Shown here: piece after piece, positions 1 to 8,513 of the stretch
Position numbering within the stretch: position 1 is the first letter of the stretch
Layout: the number at the start of each line of letters is the position of its first letter
Assembly: GCF_001971725.1 (NCBI RefSeq)
Contig: NZ_CP019388.1
Location: forward strand, 1,426,001 to 1,490,000
Direction of reading: 5' to 3'
Origin: Winogradskyella sp. J14-2
GTDB taxonomy: Bacteria > Bacteroidota > Bacteroidia > Flavobacteriales > Flavobacteriaceae
DNA: 64,000 nucleotides
Translations under genes and position numbers: made by a program
The notes under the pieces: model-generated
Databases searched by the model: none
What the model saw: the letters and a program-made list of their open reading frames with translations, nothing else
What the model was told of the DNA's origin: nothing

Positions 1-2307
1 TTTCCAGAACTCACCATATTCAGGATCATCAGCCATATAACGCGTTAAGTCAAAGAACGACTTAGACAAAGACATCATACTATTAGCAATTAAGGTTCTA
101 AAGAATCGTGATTCTTTATACAAATGCTGAACTTTTTCAAACTCATCCTTATCTTCATAATGCTTTAAAGCTGTACCAACACCAAAGAATCCAGGTACAT
201 TTTGTTTTAACTGACTCCAAGAACCCACAAAAGGGATGGCTCTAAGATCATTAAAATCTAACCCTTCAGACTTACCTCGCTTTGAAGGTCGACTACCAAT
301 ATTTGTCTTAGCATAATACTTTAATGTACTCATATGCTCTAAGTAAGACAAAAATTTAGGATGTCCTTTAAAATCTACATAGGCTTGATAACTTAACTCA
401 GCTAAGTGGTTCATAACCGCTTTATCTTCTGGAGCCATTTCAGTATTCTTATCATTAAGGCGATTCATAATACCAGAACTTATAAGCTGCTCCATATTGT
501 ATTGTGAAGAATCTAAAGTTCCGAAGTTAGAACTAATCGTCTGCCCTTGAATGGTCAATTGAATTTCTTTATCCTCAATAGTTGGCCCTAAAGATGCATA
601 AAACTGATGTGTTTTTCCGCCTCCACGCGCAGGTGGCCCACCTCTACCATCAAAGAAAATAACATCGATATCATACTGTCTAGACAACGTTGTTAAAGCT
701 TCCTTAGCCTTAAAAATTGCCCAGTTAGCCATAAGATAACCACCATCTTTGGTACCATCACTAAACCCTAGCATTATGGTTTGTTTGTTATTTCTATTTT
801 CTAAATGTGCGCGGTAATGAGGATTGGTGTACAAATCCTCCATTACTTTTGGTGCAGCAATTAAATCAGTCACAGTCTCAAAAAGCGGCACTACATCAGC
901 GGTTAAATTATCATTAAATGCTACAATTTTTAGCATAGCAAACAACTGTAACACATTCATTGTGGTTTGATTATTACTAATAATGTAACGACTACATGCT
1001 ATTTCACCATTAGTCTCTTGTATAGACTTCATAGCTCTAATGGTTTCTACGATATCTTGAGAAAGTTCTTCTTTAAATTCTAGATCGCCTATAGAACCAT
1101 TAATTGCGGCCAAATGCAATTTTTGGTCCTCCTCAGGTAATTCAAAGAAATTCTTTGGAAACAATTCACTGCCATTGTCTATCAATTCACCTACTAATGA
1201 TCTAAACATTTTATCATGCACACGACTATCTTGTCTTATATCCAAACTCGCAAAATGATAACCAAATAAGGTTAATTTGTTAATTAATGAGGTTACTTGG
1301 TCTAAGTACAATGATTGATGATCTTCGATTAATCGCGTTCTTATTGCATTTAAACCAGATTTTAGCTCCTCTAATGAGATTTGGTTTTCCCTGTAAAGCA
1401 GCGTATTGTATAACTTGTGGTTTATGTCTATAATGTGCTCTCTTATACCTCTAAATGTTAGACGCCTTCTAAGGTACTTTACATCTTTGATGTAGTTTTT
1501 TATAATAGATTCCTTTAGTTTTTTAGCAACATTTAATGTGATTTCTGGTGTAACAAAAGGATTTCCATCTCTATCACCTCCTGGCCAAAAACCAATGTTT
1601 ACAATGGGATTATTTATCGCTTCATAATCAAAAATATTTTGTTGTACATAATCGTAAATACTACCAAAAGAATGGTAAAATACATTTTTTAAATACCAGA
1701 TTAAATTTACTGCTTCGTCATATGGAGTTGGTTTGTGATCTTTAAAGAATGGTGTTTTTCCTAACTGCCCTAGCAGATCACTTATTTCGGTTAAATTATC
1801 TGTTTTAATAGCTTTAGCTAAATCTGTAATAATGCCTAAGACTGCCCCAGGATAAAACTGTGTTGGGTGCGCTGTTAAAACAATACGTACGTTAAAGGTT
1901 TCTAGATATTCCTTTAAAAGTTGTTTCTTGTGTTGTGCAGTGGCATTTTCTTTTAAACTTCTTAAAGACCCAACACCCTCCATGTTATTAACAATAGAAA
2001 AAGCAGCGTCTTCAACAGCATCAAACAATACAACTTGCCGCTCTATATATTGAATAAAACGAAACAATAAATCTATCTGTTCTTTTTCACTCAACTGACT
2101 TTGGTATTTCTCAAAAAAGGTATTTACTATGGTTGAAGGATCATTTTTTTCTTCAAAACCCATTTTACAAGTTTCATAGAATAATGGCAACAAGGCCACT
2201 GTTTTAGACAATGTATCAAAAGGCAGCGTCATAAATATGCTATTATATATCTGATATTTAGACAACACATTTTGATTAAAGCGTGCTAATTTTGGTTCCG
2301 TATGCAT
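1..2307 (-). CDS. ppc: Phosphoenolpyruvate carboxylase, 3' end outside window
   Basis: Carboxylates phosphoenolpyruvate to oxaloacetate, the anaplerotic entry to the TCA cycle; cytoplasmic. About 769 residues are visible from ATG at 2305-2307; the C-terminus lies beyond base 1. Reading the minus strand shows the family signatures in order: VLTAHPTQ (near 1880), GFWPGGDRDGNPFVT (near 1590), LGFSDGTKDGG (near 750) and the FDGRGGPPARGGG active-site loop (near 640). The form LGFSDGTKDGG rather than the enterobacterial GYSDSNKD type is what I associate with Bacteroidota enzymes of roughly 860 residues, so only about 90 residues should be missing. It is divergent from the guanine deaminase gene. 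No frameshift or lost key residue was seen. Confidence 0.96.
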   Translation of the reverse strand, partial: MHTEPKLARFNQNVLSKYQIYNSIFMTLPFDTLSKTVALLPLFYETCKMGFEEKNDPSTIVNTFFEKYQSQLSEKEQIDLLFRFIQYIERQVVLFDAVEDAAFSIVNNMEGVGSLRSLKENATAQHKKQLLKEYLETFNVRIVLTAHPTQFYPGAVLGIITDLAKAIKTDNLTEISDLLGQLGKTPFFKDHKPTPYDEAVNLIWYLKNVFYHSFGSIYDYVQQNIFDYEAINNPIVNIGFWPGGDRDGNPFVTPEITLNVAKKLKESIIKNYIKDVKYLRRRLTFRGIREHIIDINHKLYNTLLYRENQISLEELKSGLNAIRTRLIEDHQSLYLDQVTSLINKLTLFGYHFASLDIRQDSRVHDKMFRSLVGELIDNGSELFPKNFFELPEEDQKLHLAAINGSIGDLEFKEELSQDIVETIRAMKSIQETNGEIACSRYIISNNQTTMNVLQLFAMLKIVAFNDNLTADVVPLFETVTDLIAAPKVMEDLYTNPHYRAHLENRNNKQTIMLGFSDGTKDGGYLMANWAIFKAKEALTTLSRQYDIDVIFFDGRGGPPARGGGKTHQFYASLGPTIEDKEIQLTIQGQTISSNFGTLDSSQYNMEQLISSGIMNRLNDKNTEMAPEDKAVMNHLAELSYQAYVDFKGHPKFLSYLEHMSTLKYYAKTNIGSRPSKRGKSEGLDFNDLRAIPFVGSWSQLKQNVPGFFGVGTALKHYEDKDEFEKVQHLYKESRFFRTLIANSMMSLSKSFFDLTRYMADDPEYGEFWK

Positions 2308-2406
2308 GAAAAAATTTAAGTTTTAAAATCGCTTTGTTCTTAATTTCTTTTGAATCTTAAAGATATTGTTTTTAGACCTAAACCTAAAGCAATTAACAAT
2401 ATTTAG

Positions 2407-2420
2407 CGATTAAATAATCG
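2407..2420. promoter_or_regulatory. 14-bp palindrome between divergent ppc and guaD
   Basis: CGATTA-AA-TAATCG is a perfect palindrome in the 171-bp divergent intergenic region, about 100 bp upstream of the ppc start and 60 bp upstream of the deaminase start. It could be an operator. No protein can be assigned and chance occurrence is possible in AT-rich DNA. Confidence 0.2.
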
Positions 2421-2478
2421 TTATTAAAGGTATGGCTACTTATTTTTACAAATTGAATAATAATGTTGATTTTTTACT

Positions 2479-2952
2479 ATGACTGAAAAAGAGAAATTTA
2501 TGTTAGAAGCCGTAAATGCGGCTTTAAAAGGGATGAACAATAATGAAGGTGGCCCTTTTGGGTGTGTTATTGTTAAAGATGGCAGAATAGTAGGTAGAGG
2601 CAACAATAAAGTAACCTCAACCAACGACCCTACTGCTCATGCCGAAATTACAGCAATTAGAGATGCCTGCAAAAATTTAGGTTCATTTCAATTAGAAGGA
2701 TGTACCGTTTATACTTCTTGCGAACCTTGCCCAATGTGCTTAGGTGCCATCTACTGGGCGAGACCAGAAAAGGTGTATTACGGCAGCAGTCAAAATGATG
2801 CTGCAAACATAGGCTTTGACGACGCCTATATCTATAAAGAAATTCCATTGCCATACAATGAGCGTAGCATTCCTTTTCAACAACTTGCTAGAGAAATTGC
2901 CTTAGAGCCCTTTAAAGAATGGTCTAAAAAAGAAGATAAGAGAATTTATTAG
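2479..2952 (+). CDS. guaD: Guanine deaminase (CDA fold)
   Basis: Hydrolyses guanine to xanthine plus ammonia in purine salvage; cytoplasmic zinc enzyme of the cytidine-deaminase fold. At 157 residues it matches the length of the Bacillus subtilis-type GuaD. The zinc site is complete: HAE at about residues 54-56 and PCPMC at about 83-87. GGPFGCVIV near residue 25, NDPTAHAEITAIR, TSCEPCPMCLGAIYWARP and GFDDAYIYKEI are all typical of this guanine-specific subfamily rather than TadA. The C-terminal tail ending in a Tyr also fits the domain-swapped GuaD. The start ATG follows an AT-rich stretch with no strong Shine-Dalgarno, as usual here. It stands alone, ahead of the arsenosugar cluster; a functional link is not shown. 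Confidence 0.93.
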   Translation: MTEKEKFMLEAVNAALKGMNNNEGGPFGCVIVKDGRIVGRGNNKVTSTNDPTAHAEITAIRDACKNLGSFQLEGCTVYTSCEPCPMCLGAIYWARPEKVYYGSSQNDAANIGFDDAYIYKEIPLPYNERSIPFQQLAREIALEPFKEWSKKEDKRIY

Positions 2953-3086
2953 ATTGATGATCAGACACATTTTAAAAAGTAAATAAAAATTCTAAGTGAT
3001 TTATTCAGGTTTTGTGTAATCATTAAGATTTAAACTCGACATAAAGTATTATCTTGATTTTTTATACAATCCTTAAACAAATATTT

Positions 3087-3422
3087 ATGTCTAAAACATA
3101 TTACGACCCAGCAGACCTTAGAAAATTTGGAAACATCACCGAATGGAACGAAGAACTCGGTAATAAATTTTTTGAATACTACGGAAAAGTCTTTGAGGAA
3201 GGCGCATTAACGGCTCGCGAAAAATCATTAATTGCATTGGCTGTTGCTCATACAGAACAATGCCCTTATTGTATCGATGCTTATACAAAAGACGGACTGC
3301 AACGCGGTGTAACCAAAGAAGAAATGATGGAAGCTATCCATGTTGGTGCAGCAATTAAAAGTGGTGCAACGCTTGTGCACGGTGTACAAATGATGAATAA
3401 AGTCAATAAACTAGACGGTTAA
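3087..3422 (+). CDS. Arsenosugar-cluster AhpD/CMD-family peroxidase-like protein
   Basis: Small (111 residues) carboxymuconolactone-decarboxylase/AhpD-family protein. The reading frame is open further upstream, but ATG at 3087 (MSKTYYDP) starts the conserved part. The AhpD-type redox motif is present as EQCPYCIDAY (CxxC), followed by a helix EEMMEAIHVGAAIKSGATLVHG with the family's conserved His. Small CMD proteins of this kind are known neighbours of ArsS and are named arsenosugar biosynthesis-associated peroxidase-like proteins. The CxxC probably shuttles thiol reducing power, for example to keep the arsenical trivalent for ArsS; that role is inferred. It is the first gene of the cluster, 70 bp before arsS. 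Confidence 0.88.
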   Translation: MSKTYYDPADLRKFGNITEWNEELGNKFFEYYGKVFEEGALTAREKSLIALAVAHTEQCPYCIDAYTKDGLQRGVTKEEMMEAIHVGAAIKSGATLVHGVQMMNKVNKLDG

Positions 3423-3492
3423 CCACTAATAATTCAAAAAAATAAAACTAACTGAAACTAATTCTCGTAAATATAAAAAAGACACATTATTA

Positions 3493-4548
3493 ATGGCAAT
3501 AAACTCCTTAAAAAAACGCGAAAGTGATTTAGCAAAAAGCAAAAAGCAACTCGAAATTTTATCTAATGGAATTTTTAAAAATGGAGAACTACCCACCTTT
3601 AAAGATAAAATTGCCGAAACCAATCAGTTTCCGTTAAAAGCTAAGAAGCTCGAAATTTTACAAATCAACGTTGGCTATATGTGCAATCAGGTTTGCGAGC
3701 ATTGCCACGTTGACGCAGGTCCCGACCGAAAGGAAATAATGACCAGAGAAACGATGCAACAATGCTTAGAGGTTATCAAAAACACAGAAGCACATACGTT
3801 GGACTTAACGGGTGGCGCACCAGAAATGAATCCAGATTTTAGATGGTTTGTAGAAGAGGCTTCAAAAGCAGGTATCAAAGATTTTATTGTGCGCTCTAAC
3901 CTTACGATAATTAGAGCCAATAAAAAATATTACGACTTGCCAGAATTTTTTAAAAAGCATAATGTACACGTCGTGAGCTCAATGCCACACTGGACACGCG
4001 GAAAAACCGACAAACAAAGAGGTAATGGTGTTTTTGATAAGTCTATAAAAGCCTTGCAAGAATTAAATGCTGTTGGCTACGGAATGCCAGACAGTGATTT
4101 AAGATTGGATTTGGTGTATAATCCGTCTGGTGCATTTTTGCCAAGTGACCAAGCCTCTATGGAAAAGGATTTCAAAAAGGCATTGATGGAAGATTTTGGT
4201 ATTCATTTTCATAATCTTTTTGCAATTACAAACTTGCCAATTGCTAGGTTTTTAGATTATTTAATTGCTTCAGAAAATTACGAAGATTATATGTATCAGC
4301 TTGTAGAGGCTTACAATCCCGCCGCAGTTGCCAACGTAATGTGCACCAACACACTTTCGGTGAGCTGGGATGGTTACTTATATGACTGTGATTTTAACCA
4401 AATGTTAGATTTACCCGTTAATAGCAAAGTAAAACATATTTCAGAATATAATGAAGGCCTTTTGGAAGGCAGAAATATTGTGATTTCACAACATTGTTAT
4501 GGCTGTACGGCTGGTGCAGGCAGTAGTTGTCAAGGTAGTGTAGCTTAG
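3493..4548 (+). CDS. arsS: Arsenosugar biosynthesis radical SAM protein ArsS
   Basis: Radical S-adenosylmethionine enzyme of 351 residues. In characterised relatives ArsS transfers a 5'-deoxyadenosyl group from SAM to dimethylarsenite, giving 5'-deoxy-5'-dimethylarsinoyl-adenosine, the first arsenosugar intermediate. The [4Fe-4S] motif CX3CX2C is visible at Cys64, Cys68 and Cys71 (MCNQVCEHCHVDAGP), followed by LTGGAPEMNP, the SAM-binding GGE-like loop. The C-terminus carries CYGCTAGAGSSCQG with Cys335, Cys338 and Cys346; some family members have selenocysteine at the last of these, and this is the Cys form. The next gene begins 6 bp after the stop. Length and motifs match the family along the whole protein. 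Confidence 0.95.
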   Translation: MAINSLKKRESDLAKSKKQLEILSNGIFKNGELPTFKDKIAETNQFPLKAKKLEILQINVGYMCNQVCEHCHVDAGPDRKEIMTRETMQQCLEVIKNTEAHTLDLTGGAPEMNPDFRWFVEEASKAGIKDFIVRSNLTIIRANKKYYDLPEFFKKHNVHVVSSMPHWTRGKTDKQRGNGVFDKSIKALQELNAVGYGMPDSDLRLDLVYNPSGAFLPSDQASMEKDFKKALMEDFGIHFHNLFAITNLPIARFLDYLIASENYEDYMYQLVEAYNPAAVANVMCTNTLSVSWDGYLYDCDFNQMLDLPVNSKVKHISEYNEGLLEGRNIVISQHCYGCTAGAGSSCQGSVA

Positions 4549-4554
4549 TTGCAA

Positions 4555-5235
4555 ATGAATAAACAAACGGCCATATTAATTTTTGCTAACTCTGGCAAGA
4601 AAACACTTCATTCCAAAAGAATTTCTGACTATGAGTTTTTCAATATTATTGATACCAAAACCCTTGAAGTTGTAAAAAAAACAGGGTTACCGTTTTTTCA
4701 TTTTAGTGAAGATCAACAAATCGGTTTTAGCTTTGGTGAGCGTTTTTCAAACGCAATTGCCTCCGTTTTTGAAAAAGGATACCAAAACATCATTACAATT
4801 GGTAATGACATACCAAACCTTAACACTAAAATTCTAAATAAAGCTGAAAAACATCTTGAAAACAAATCCCATGTTTTAGGACCTTCTACAGATGGAGGTT
4901 TTTATTTAATGGGATTTCAACAAAGAGATTTTAATAAAGAAGAATTTGCAAGTTTGCCTTGGGAAACCAAACGGTTAAAACAAAGTTTTATCGATGTTTT
5001 AGCCTCTAAAAATCTTAATTTTTCATTTCTAGAAACACTGACAGATATAGACGCTTCAGCCGATATTGATGCTGTACTAAAATCGTCTAGATTTCTAAAC
5101 AAATTCCTAAAAAGCTTATTAAGTAAGCTTACAGCATTTTCAAAACACTTTATCACGCCCAACAGAACGGTTTACAAAATCCATTGCATAAGTTACCTTT
5201 TCAACAAAGGTTCTCCTTTTTTACTTCATATTTAA
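4555..5235 (+). CDS. Divergent DUF2064 / TIGR04282-like protein
   Basis: 226 residues from ATG 4555; an in-frame TTG at 4549 is the only earlier start. The fold is that of DUF2064 (GT-A/nucleotidyltransferase-like), as in the second copy at 12626. Retained pieces are ERFSNAIASVFEKGYQNIITIGNDIPNL (metal-binding acidic part), LGPSTDGGFYLMG and LTDIDASADI. What is missing is the N-terminal nucleotide-binding loop: the second copy has KLGTVKTRLAK, but this protein reads FANSGKKTLHSKR. It also has a longer, basic C-terminal tail of about 50 residues. Either it binds a different donor or it has become a non-catalytic partner. It sits 6 bp after arsS and 73 bp before susC. Confidence 0.75.
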   Translation: MNKQTAILIFANSGKKTLHSKRISDYEFFNIIDTKTLEVVKKTGLPFFHFSEDQQIGFSFGERFSNAIASVFEKGYQNIITIGNDIPNLNTKILNKAEKHLENKSHVLGPSTDGGFYLMGFQQRDFNKEEFASLPWETKRLKQSFIDVLASKNLNFSFLETLTDIDASADIDAVLKSSRFLNKFLKSLLSKLTAFSKHFITPNRTVYKIHCISYLFNKGSPFLLHI

Positions 5236-5289
5236 TAGGATTACAAACTGTTAATCCTGCAAAATCAATAAATAACCCTTATAAACACG

Positions 5290-5302
5290 CCACTCTAAGT
5301 GG
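5290..5302 (+). promoter_or_regulatory. Short hairpin just ahead of the susC start
   Basis: CCACT-CTA-AGTGG can form a 5-bp stem with a 3-base loop, ending 6 bases before the susC ATG. It overlaps the place where ribosomes would bind and so might dampen translation. It is short and may be fortuitous. Confidence 0.2.
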
Positions 5303-5308
5303 AAAGAT

Positions 5309-8300
5309 ATGAAGTACATTTACACTTGCATAATTGTTATGTTATGCATTTTTGGTAACGCACAAATTAGCGTTTCTGGCAAAGTTACCGATGCTAAAAC
5401 CAAGGAACCTATTCCGTTTGTAAATATTACAACCTCAAACGGAAAGGGTACAACAACCGATGATGATGGATTTTATAGCATTGTCGTAAACAGCCAACAA
5501 GACCAACTCACCTACTCGTTTTTAGGTTATAAAACCGAAATTATTCTCATAGGTGAACAAACCACAATCAATGTTACGCTTATTGAAGATGCCTCTGCTC
5601 TAAACGAAGTTGTGATTACTGCTTTAGGGCTAGAACGCGATACCAGAGAGCTGGGTTATGCCGTACAAGCTATAGATTCTGAAAAACTCACCGAAGTAAA
5701 AACCGTTAATTTTTTAGACAACTTACAAGGAAAGCTTGCAGGTGTTACCGTAACACAAGGTGCAACAGGCGTTGGCTCTTCGTCTAAAATTACTATTAGA
5801 GGCGAAGCATCCTTTTCTAACAACAATCCGCTTTTTGTTGTAGACGGTGTACCAATAAATAACGAAACTGTTTTCAATTTTACAAATGAAGCAGCAGCTG
5901 GTTTTCAAGAAATTGATTTTGGAAATGGTGCTATGGAAGTTAATCCAGATGACATTGCCTCACTTACCGTTTTAAAAGGGCCAAGTGCTGCTGCACTTTA
6001 TGGCACAAGAGCTTCAAATGGTGTTATTGTTATTGAAACTAAAAACGGCACTAATGCCAAAGGACTTGGTATTAGTTACAACACATCCATTTTTGTAGAT
6101 ACAGCGTTTAAATTGCCAGAGTTTCAAAATGCCTACGGACAAGGAAATTCTGGTCAGTTTGAATATGTTGATGGCCTTGGTGGTGGTATTAATGATAATA
6201 TTACCTATTCTTGGGGACCACGATTGGATGTTGGGTTATTGATTCCTCAGTTTGATAGCCCTGTAGAGCTCGCCAATGGTACTATTGTAAGAGGTGGTGA
6301 CACATCGGTATATTCTGGTTTAGAAATTACACCGACACCCTTTGTTTCAAATCCTGATAACCTTAAAGATTTCTACGAAACCGGAATTACAACCATCAAC
6401 AATCTTTCTATTTCCAACGGATTTAATACCGGTAATTATAGATTATCGTTTACGGATTTAAGAAGCGAAGCCATTATACCTGGTGTTAACTTAGATCGCC
6501 AAACCGTCAATGCCAAACTCAATTTTAAACCAAGTGACAACACCGAGTTTAAAGCGGCTATCAGTTATATAAATTCCAGTAGTGACAACAGACCTTCTAA
6601 TGGCTATGGAAGTGAAAACGTTAACTATTCTTTAGTAGCTTGGGGACCACGATCTTTAAACATTAATAGCCTTAGAGACTACTGGCAACCTGGCTTAAGA
6701 GATCTTCAGCAATATTCGTTTAACTACACTTTTTTTGACAATCCCTACTTCATCCTTAACGAAAATACCAATTCATTTAATCGTGATAGAATTTTTGGAA
6801 ACGTGTCTTTTAAACAACACATTACATCAAACTTAAGTCTTACCCTACGCTCTGGAATAGATTATAGTACCGAGAAACGGGAACTACGACGTGCCTACAG
6901 TAGTAATCGTTTTCAAAATGGTGCTTATGCAGAACACGATGTTGAATTTAGAGAGGTGAATACCGACTTTTTATTCAATTACAAAAACAACTTCAGTGAT
7001 TTTTCAGTCGATCTCTATTTTGGTGGTAACCGATTGAATCAAACGGCTTCAAACAGACAATCGCAGACCGTAAGTTTGGCTCAGCCTGGTATTTTTAATT
7101 TGAATAATGCTGCTTCACCTATTGAAGTCTTTCAATTTAAAAGTGAAAAACGTATCAATTCTCTCTATGGTATCGCCAAGTTAGGATATAAAGACTTTTT
7201 ATTCCTAGATATTACAGGAAGAAATGATTGGTCTAGTGCATTGGCTACCCCTTTTTCGGCAGATAATAGTTCTTTCTTTTATCCATCTGTATCTTCTAGT
7301 GTAATTCTTTCTAATGTTTTAGATCTACCTAAAGCTATATCATTTGCTAAATTTAGGGCTAGTATAGCACAAGTTGGTAACGATACTAATGCTTATCAGA
7401 CCTCTAGTGCTTTTGTGGCACAAACACCGTTTGATAGTCAACCAACCTTTAGCAATCAAGATTTTATTGCAAATTCTAATTTAAAACCAGAACGTACGAC
7501 ATCTTACGAAATTGGCACGGATTTACGATTTTTTGACAGCAAACTGCGTTTAGATTTTACCTATTATAATGCCACGACAACAGATCAAATTATTTCATTA
7601 CCTGTCGCCATTTCATCAGGCTACAACCAACAAGTAGTTAATGGTGGTAAAGTAAACACACAAGGTATTGAAATCATCTTGGGTACAACCCCTTTACAAA
7701 ATGAAAATTTCACTTGGAATAGCACCTTCAATTTTGCTACTAACAGAGCGGTTATTAAAGATTTACCGCAAGCCGATGGAAGACTAACCTTGGCTTATAG
7801 TAGAATCTACGATAGTGCCAACCAAACGGTTTGGTTTCAAGTTGAAGAAGGTGGGCGGATTGGTGATTTTTATGGCACAGGTTATCAAAGAAATGAAAAC
7901 GGCGAGTTTTTAATAGATGATAATGGCAACTTTATTGCAGACAACAACCTTAAGAAATTGGGTAACTACAATCCAGATTTCACGTTGGGTTGGAACAACA
8001 ATTTCACTTACAAAAACTGGAATCTGAGTTTTCTTTTAGACTGGCGACAAGGTGGCGAAATTGTATCGCGTACAAGAGCTCTAGGAAATGTTGGCGGCCA
8101 ACTTGCCGAAACTGGTTTTAGACCAGAAAATGGCATCGTAGCACAAGGGGTTAATGTTAATACTGGTCAGCCCAATACGGTTGCAATTTCTGCCGAGAGC
8201 TATTACAGACAATTTTATGACCGCAATCACGAAGAAAACAACATCTACGATGCGTCTTTTTTAAAGTTAAGACAAATGTCTATCGGATATTCATTTAGCA

Positions 8301-8503
8301 CAAAAAATGGCTTTTTGGGCCTAAAAGATGGAATGGACATTAGTCTTTCCTTAGTGGGAAACAACTTGTTTGCCATTACCGAAAATCCACATTTTGACCC
8401 AGAACAACTTGCCGTACAGGACAATGGATTTGTTAGTGGCGTAGAGGATATGAGCTACGCAACCACAAGAAGTATTGGCTTTAAAGCCGGATTTAATTTT
8501 TAA
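5309..8503 (+). CDS. SusC/RagA-family TonB-dependent outer-membrane transporter
   Basis: Outer-membrane TonB-dependent transporter of 1064 residues that would form a lidded uptake complex with the SusD-type lipoprotein encoded next. Domain order: signal peptide (about 1-19), CarboxypepD_reg-like domain (about 20-95; VSGKVTDAKTKEPIPFVNI), plug (about 110-240; VDGVPINNETV, VLKGPSAAALYGTRASNG), then a 22-strand barrel ending in a C-terminal Phe. Both plug motifs are standard SusC signatures. It lies inside the arsenosugar gene run on the same strand, 73 bp after the DUF2064 gene and 10 bp before susD. The substrate cannot be read from sequence. SusCD pairs move glycans, peptides and other large solutes, so import of an organoarsenical or algal glycoconjugate is a hypothesis. 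Confidence 0.95.
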   Translation: MKYIYTCIIVMLCIFGNAQISVSGKVTDAKTKEPIPFVNITTSNGKGTTTDDDGFYSIVVNSQQDQLTYSFLGYKTEIILIGEQTTINVTLIEDASALNEVVITALGLERDTRELGYAVQAIDSEKLTEVKTVNFLDNLQGKLAGVTVTQGATGVGSSSKITIRGEASFSNNNPLFVVDGVPINNETVFNFTNEAAAGFQEIDFGNGAMEVNPDDIASLTVLKGPSAAALYGTRASNGVIVIETKNGTNAKGLGISYNTSIFVDTAFKLPEFQNAYGQGNSGQFEYVDGLGGGINDNITYSWGPRLDVGLLIPQFDSPVELANGTIVRGGDTSVYSGLEITPTPFVSNPDNLKDFYETGITTINNLSISNGFNTGNYRLSFTDLRSEAIIPGVNLDRQTVNAKLNFKPSDNTEFKAAISYINSSSDNRPSNGYGSENVNYSLVAWGPRSLNINSLRDYWQPGLRDLQQYSFNYTFFDNPYFILNENTNSFNRDRIFGNVSFKQHITSNLSLTLRSGIDYSTEKRELRRAYSSNRFQNGAYAEHDVEFREVNTDFLFNYKNNFSDFSVDLYFGGNRLNQTASNRQSQTVSLAQPGIFNLNNAASPIEVFQFKSEKRINSLYGIAKLGYKDFLFLDITGRNDWSSALATPFSADNSSFFYPSVSSSVILSNVLDLPKAISFAKFRASIAQVGNDTNAYQTSSAFVAQTPFDSQPTFSNQDFIANSNLKPERTTSYEIGTDLRFFDSKLRLDFTYYNATTTDQIISLPVAISSGYNQQVVNGGKVNTQGIEIILGTTPLQNENFTWNSTFNFATNRAVIKDLPQADGRLTLAYSRIYDSANQTVWFQVEEGGRIGDFYGTGYQRNENGEFLIDDNGNFIADNNLKKLGNYNPDFTLGWNNNFTYKNWNLSFLLDWRQGGEIVSRTRALGNVGGQLAETGFRPENGIVAQGVNVNTGQPNTVAISAESYYRQFYDRNHEENNIYDASFLKLRQMSIGYSFSTKNGFLGLKDGMDISLSLVGNNLFAITENPHFDPEQLAVQDNGFVSGVEDMSYATTRSIGFKAGFNF

Positions 8504-8513
8504 TCTATAAACA

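Noticed and set aside
2436..2624. Minus-strand ORF of 62 residues overlapping guaD
   Set aside because: Antisense shadow of an intact guaD gene; no family-like sequence and no signal for separate expression.
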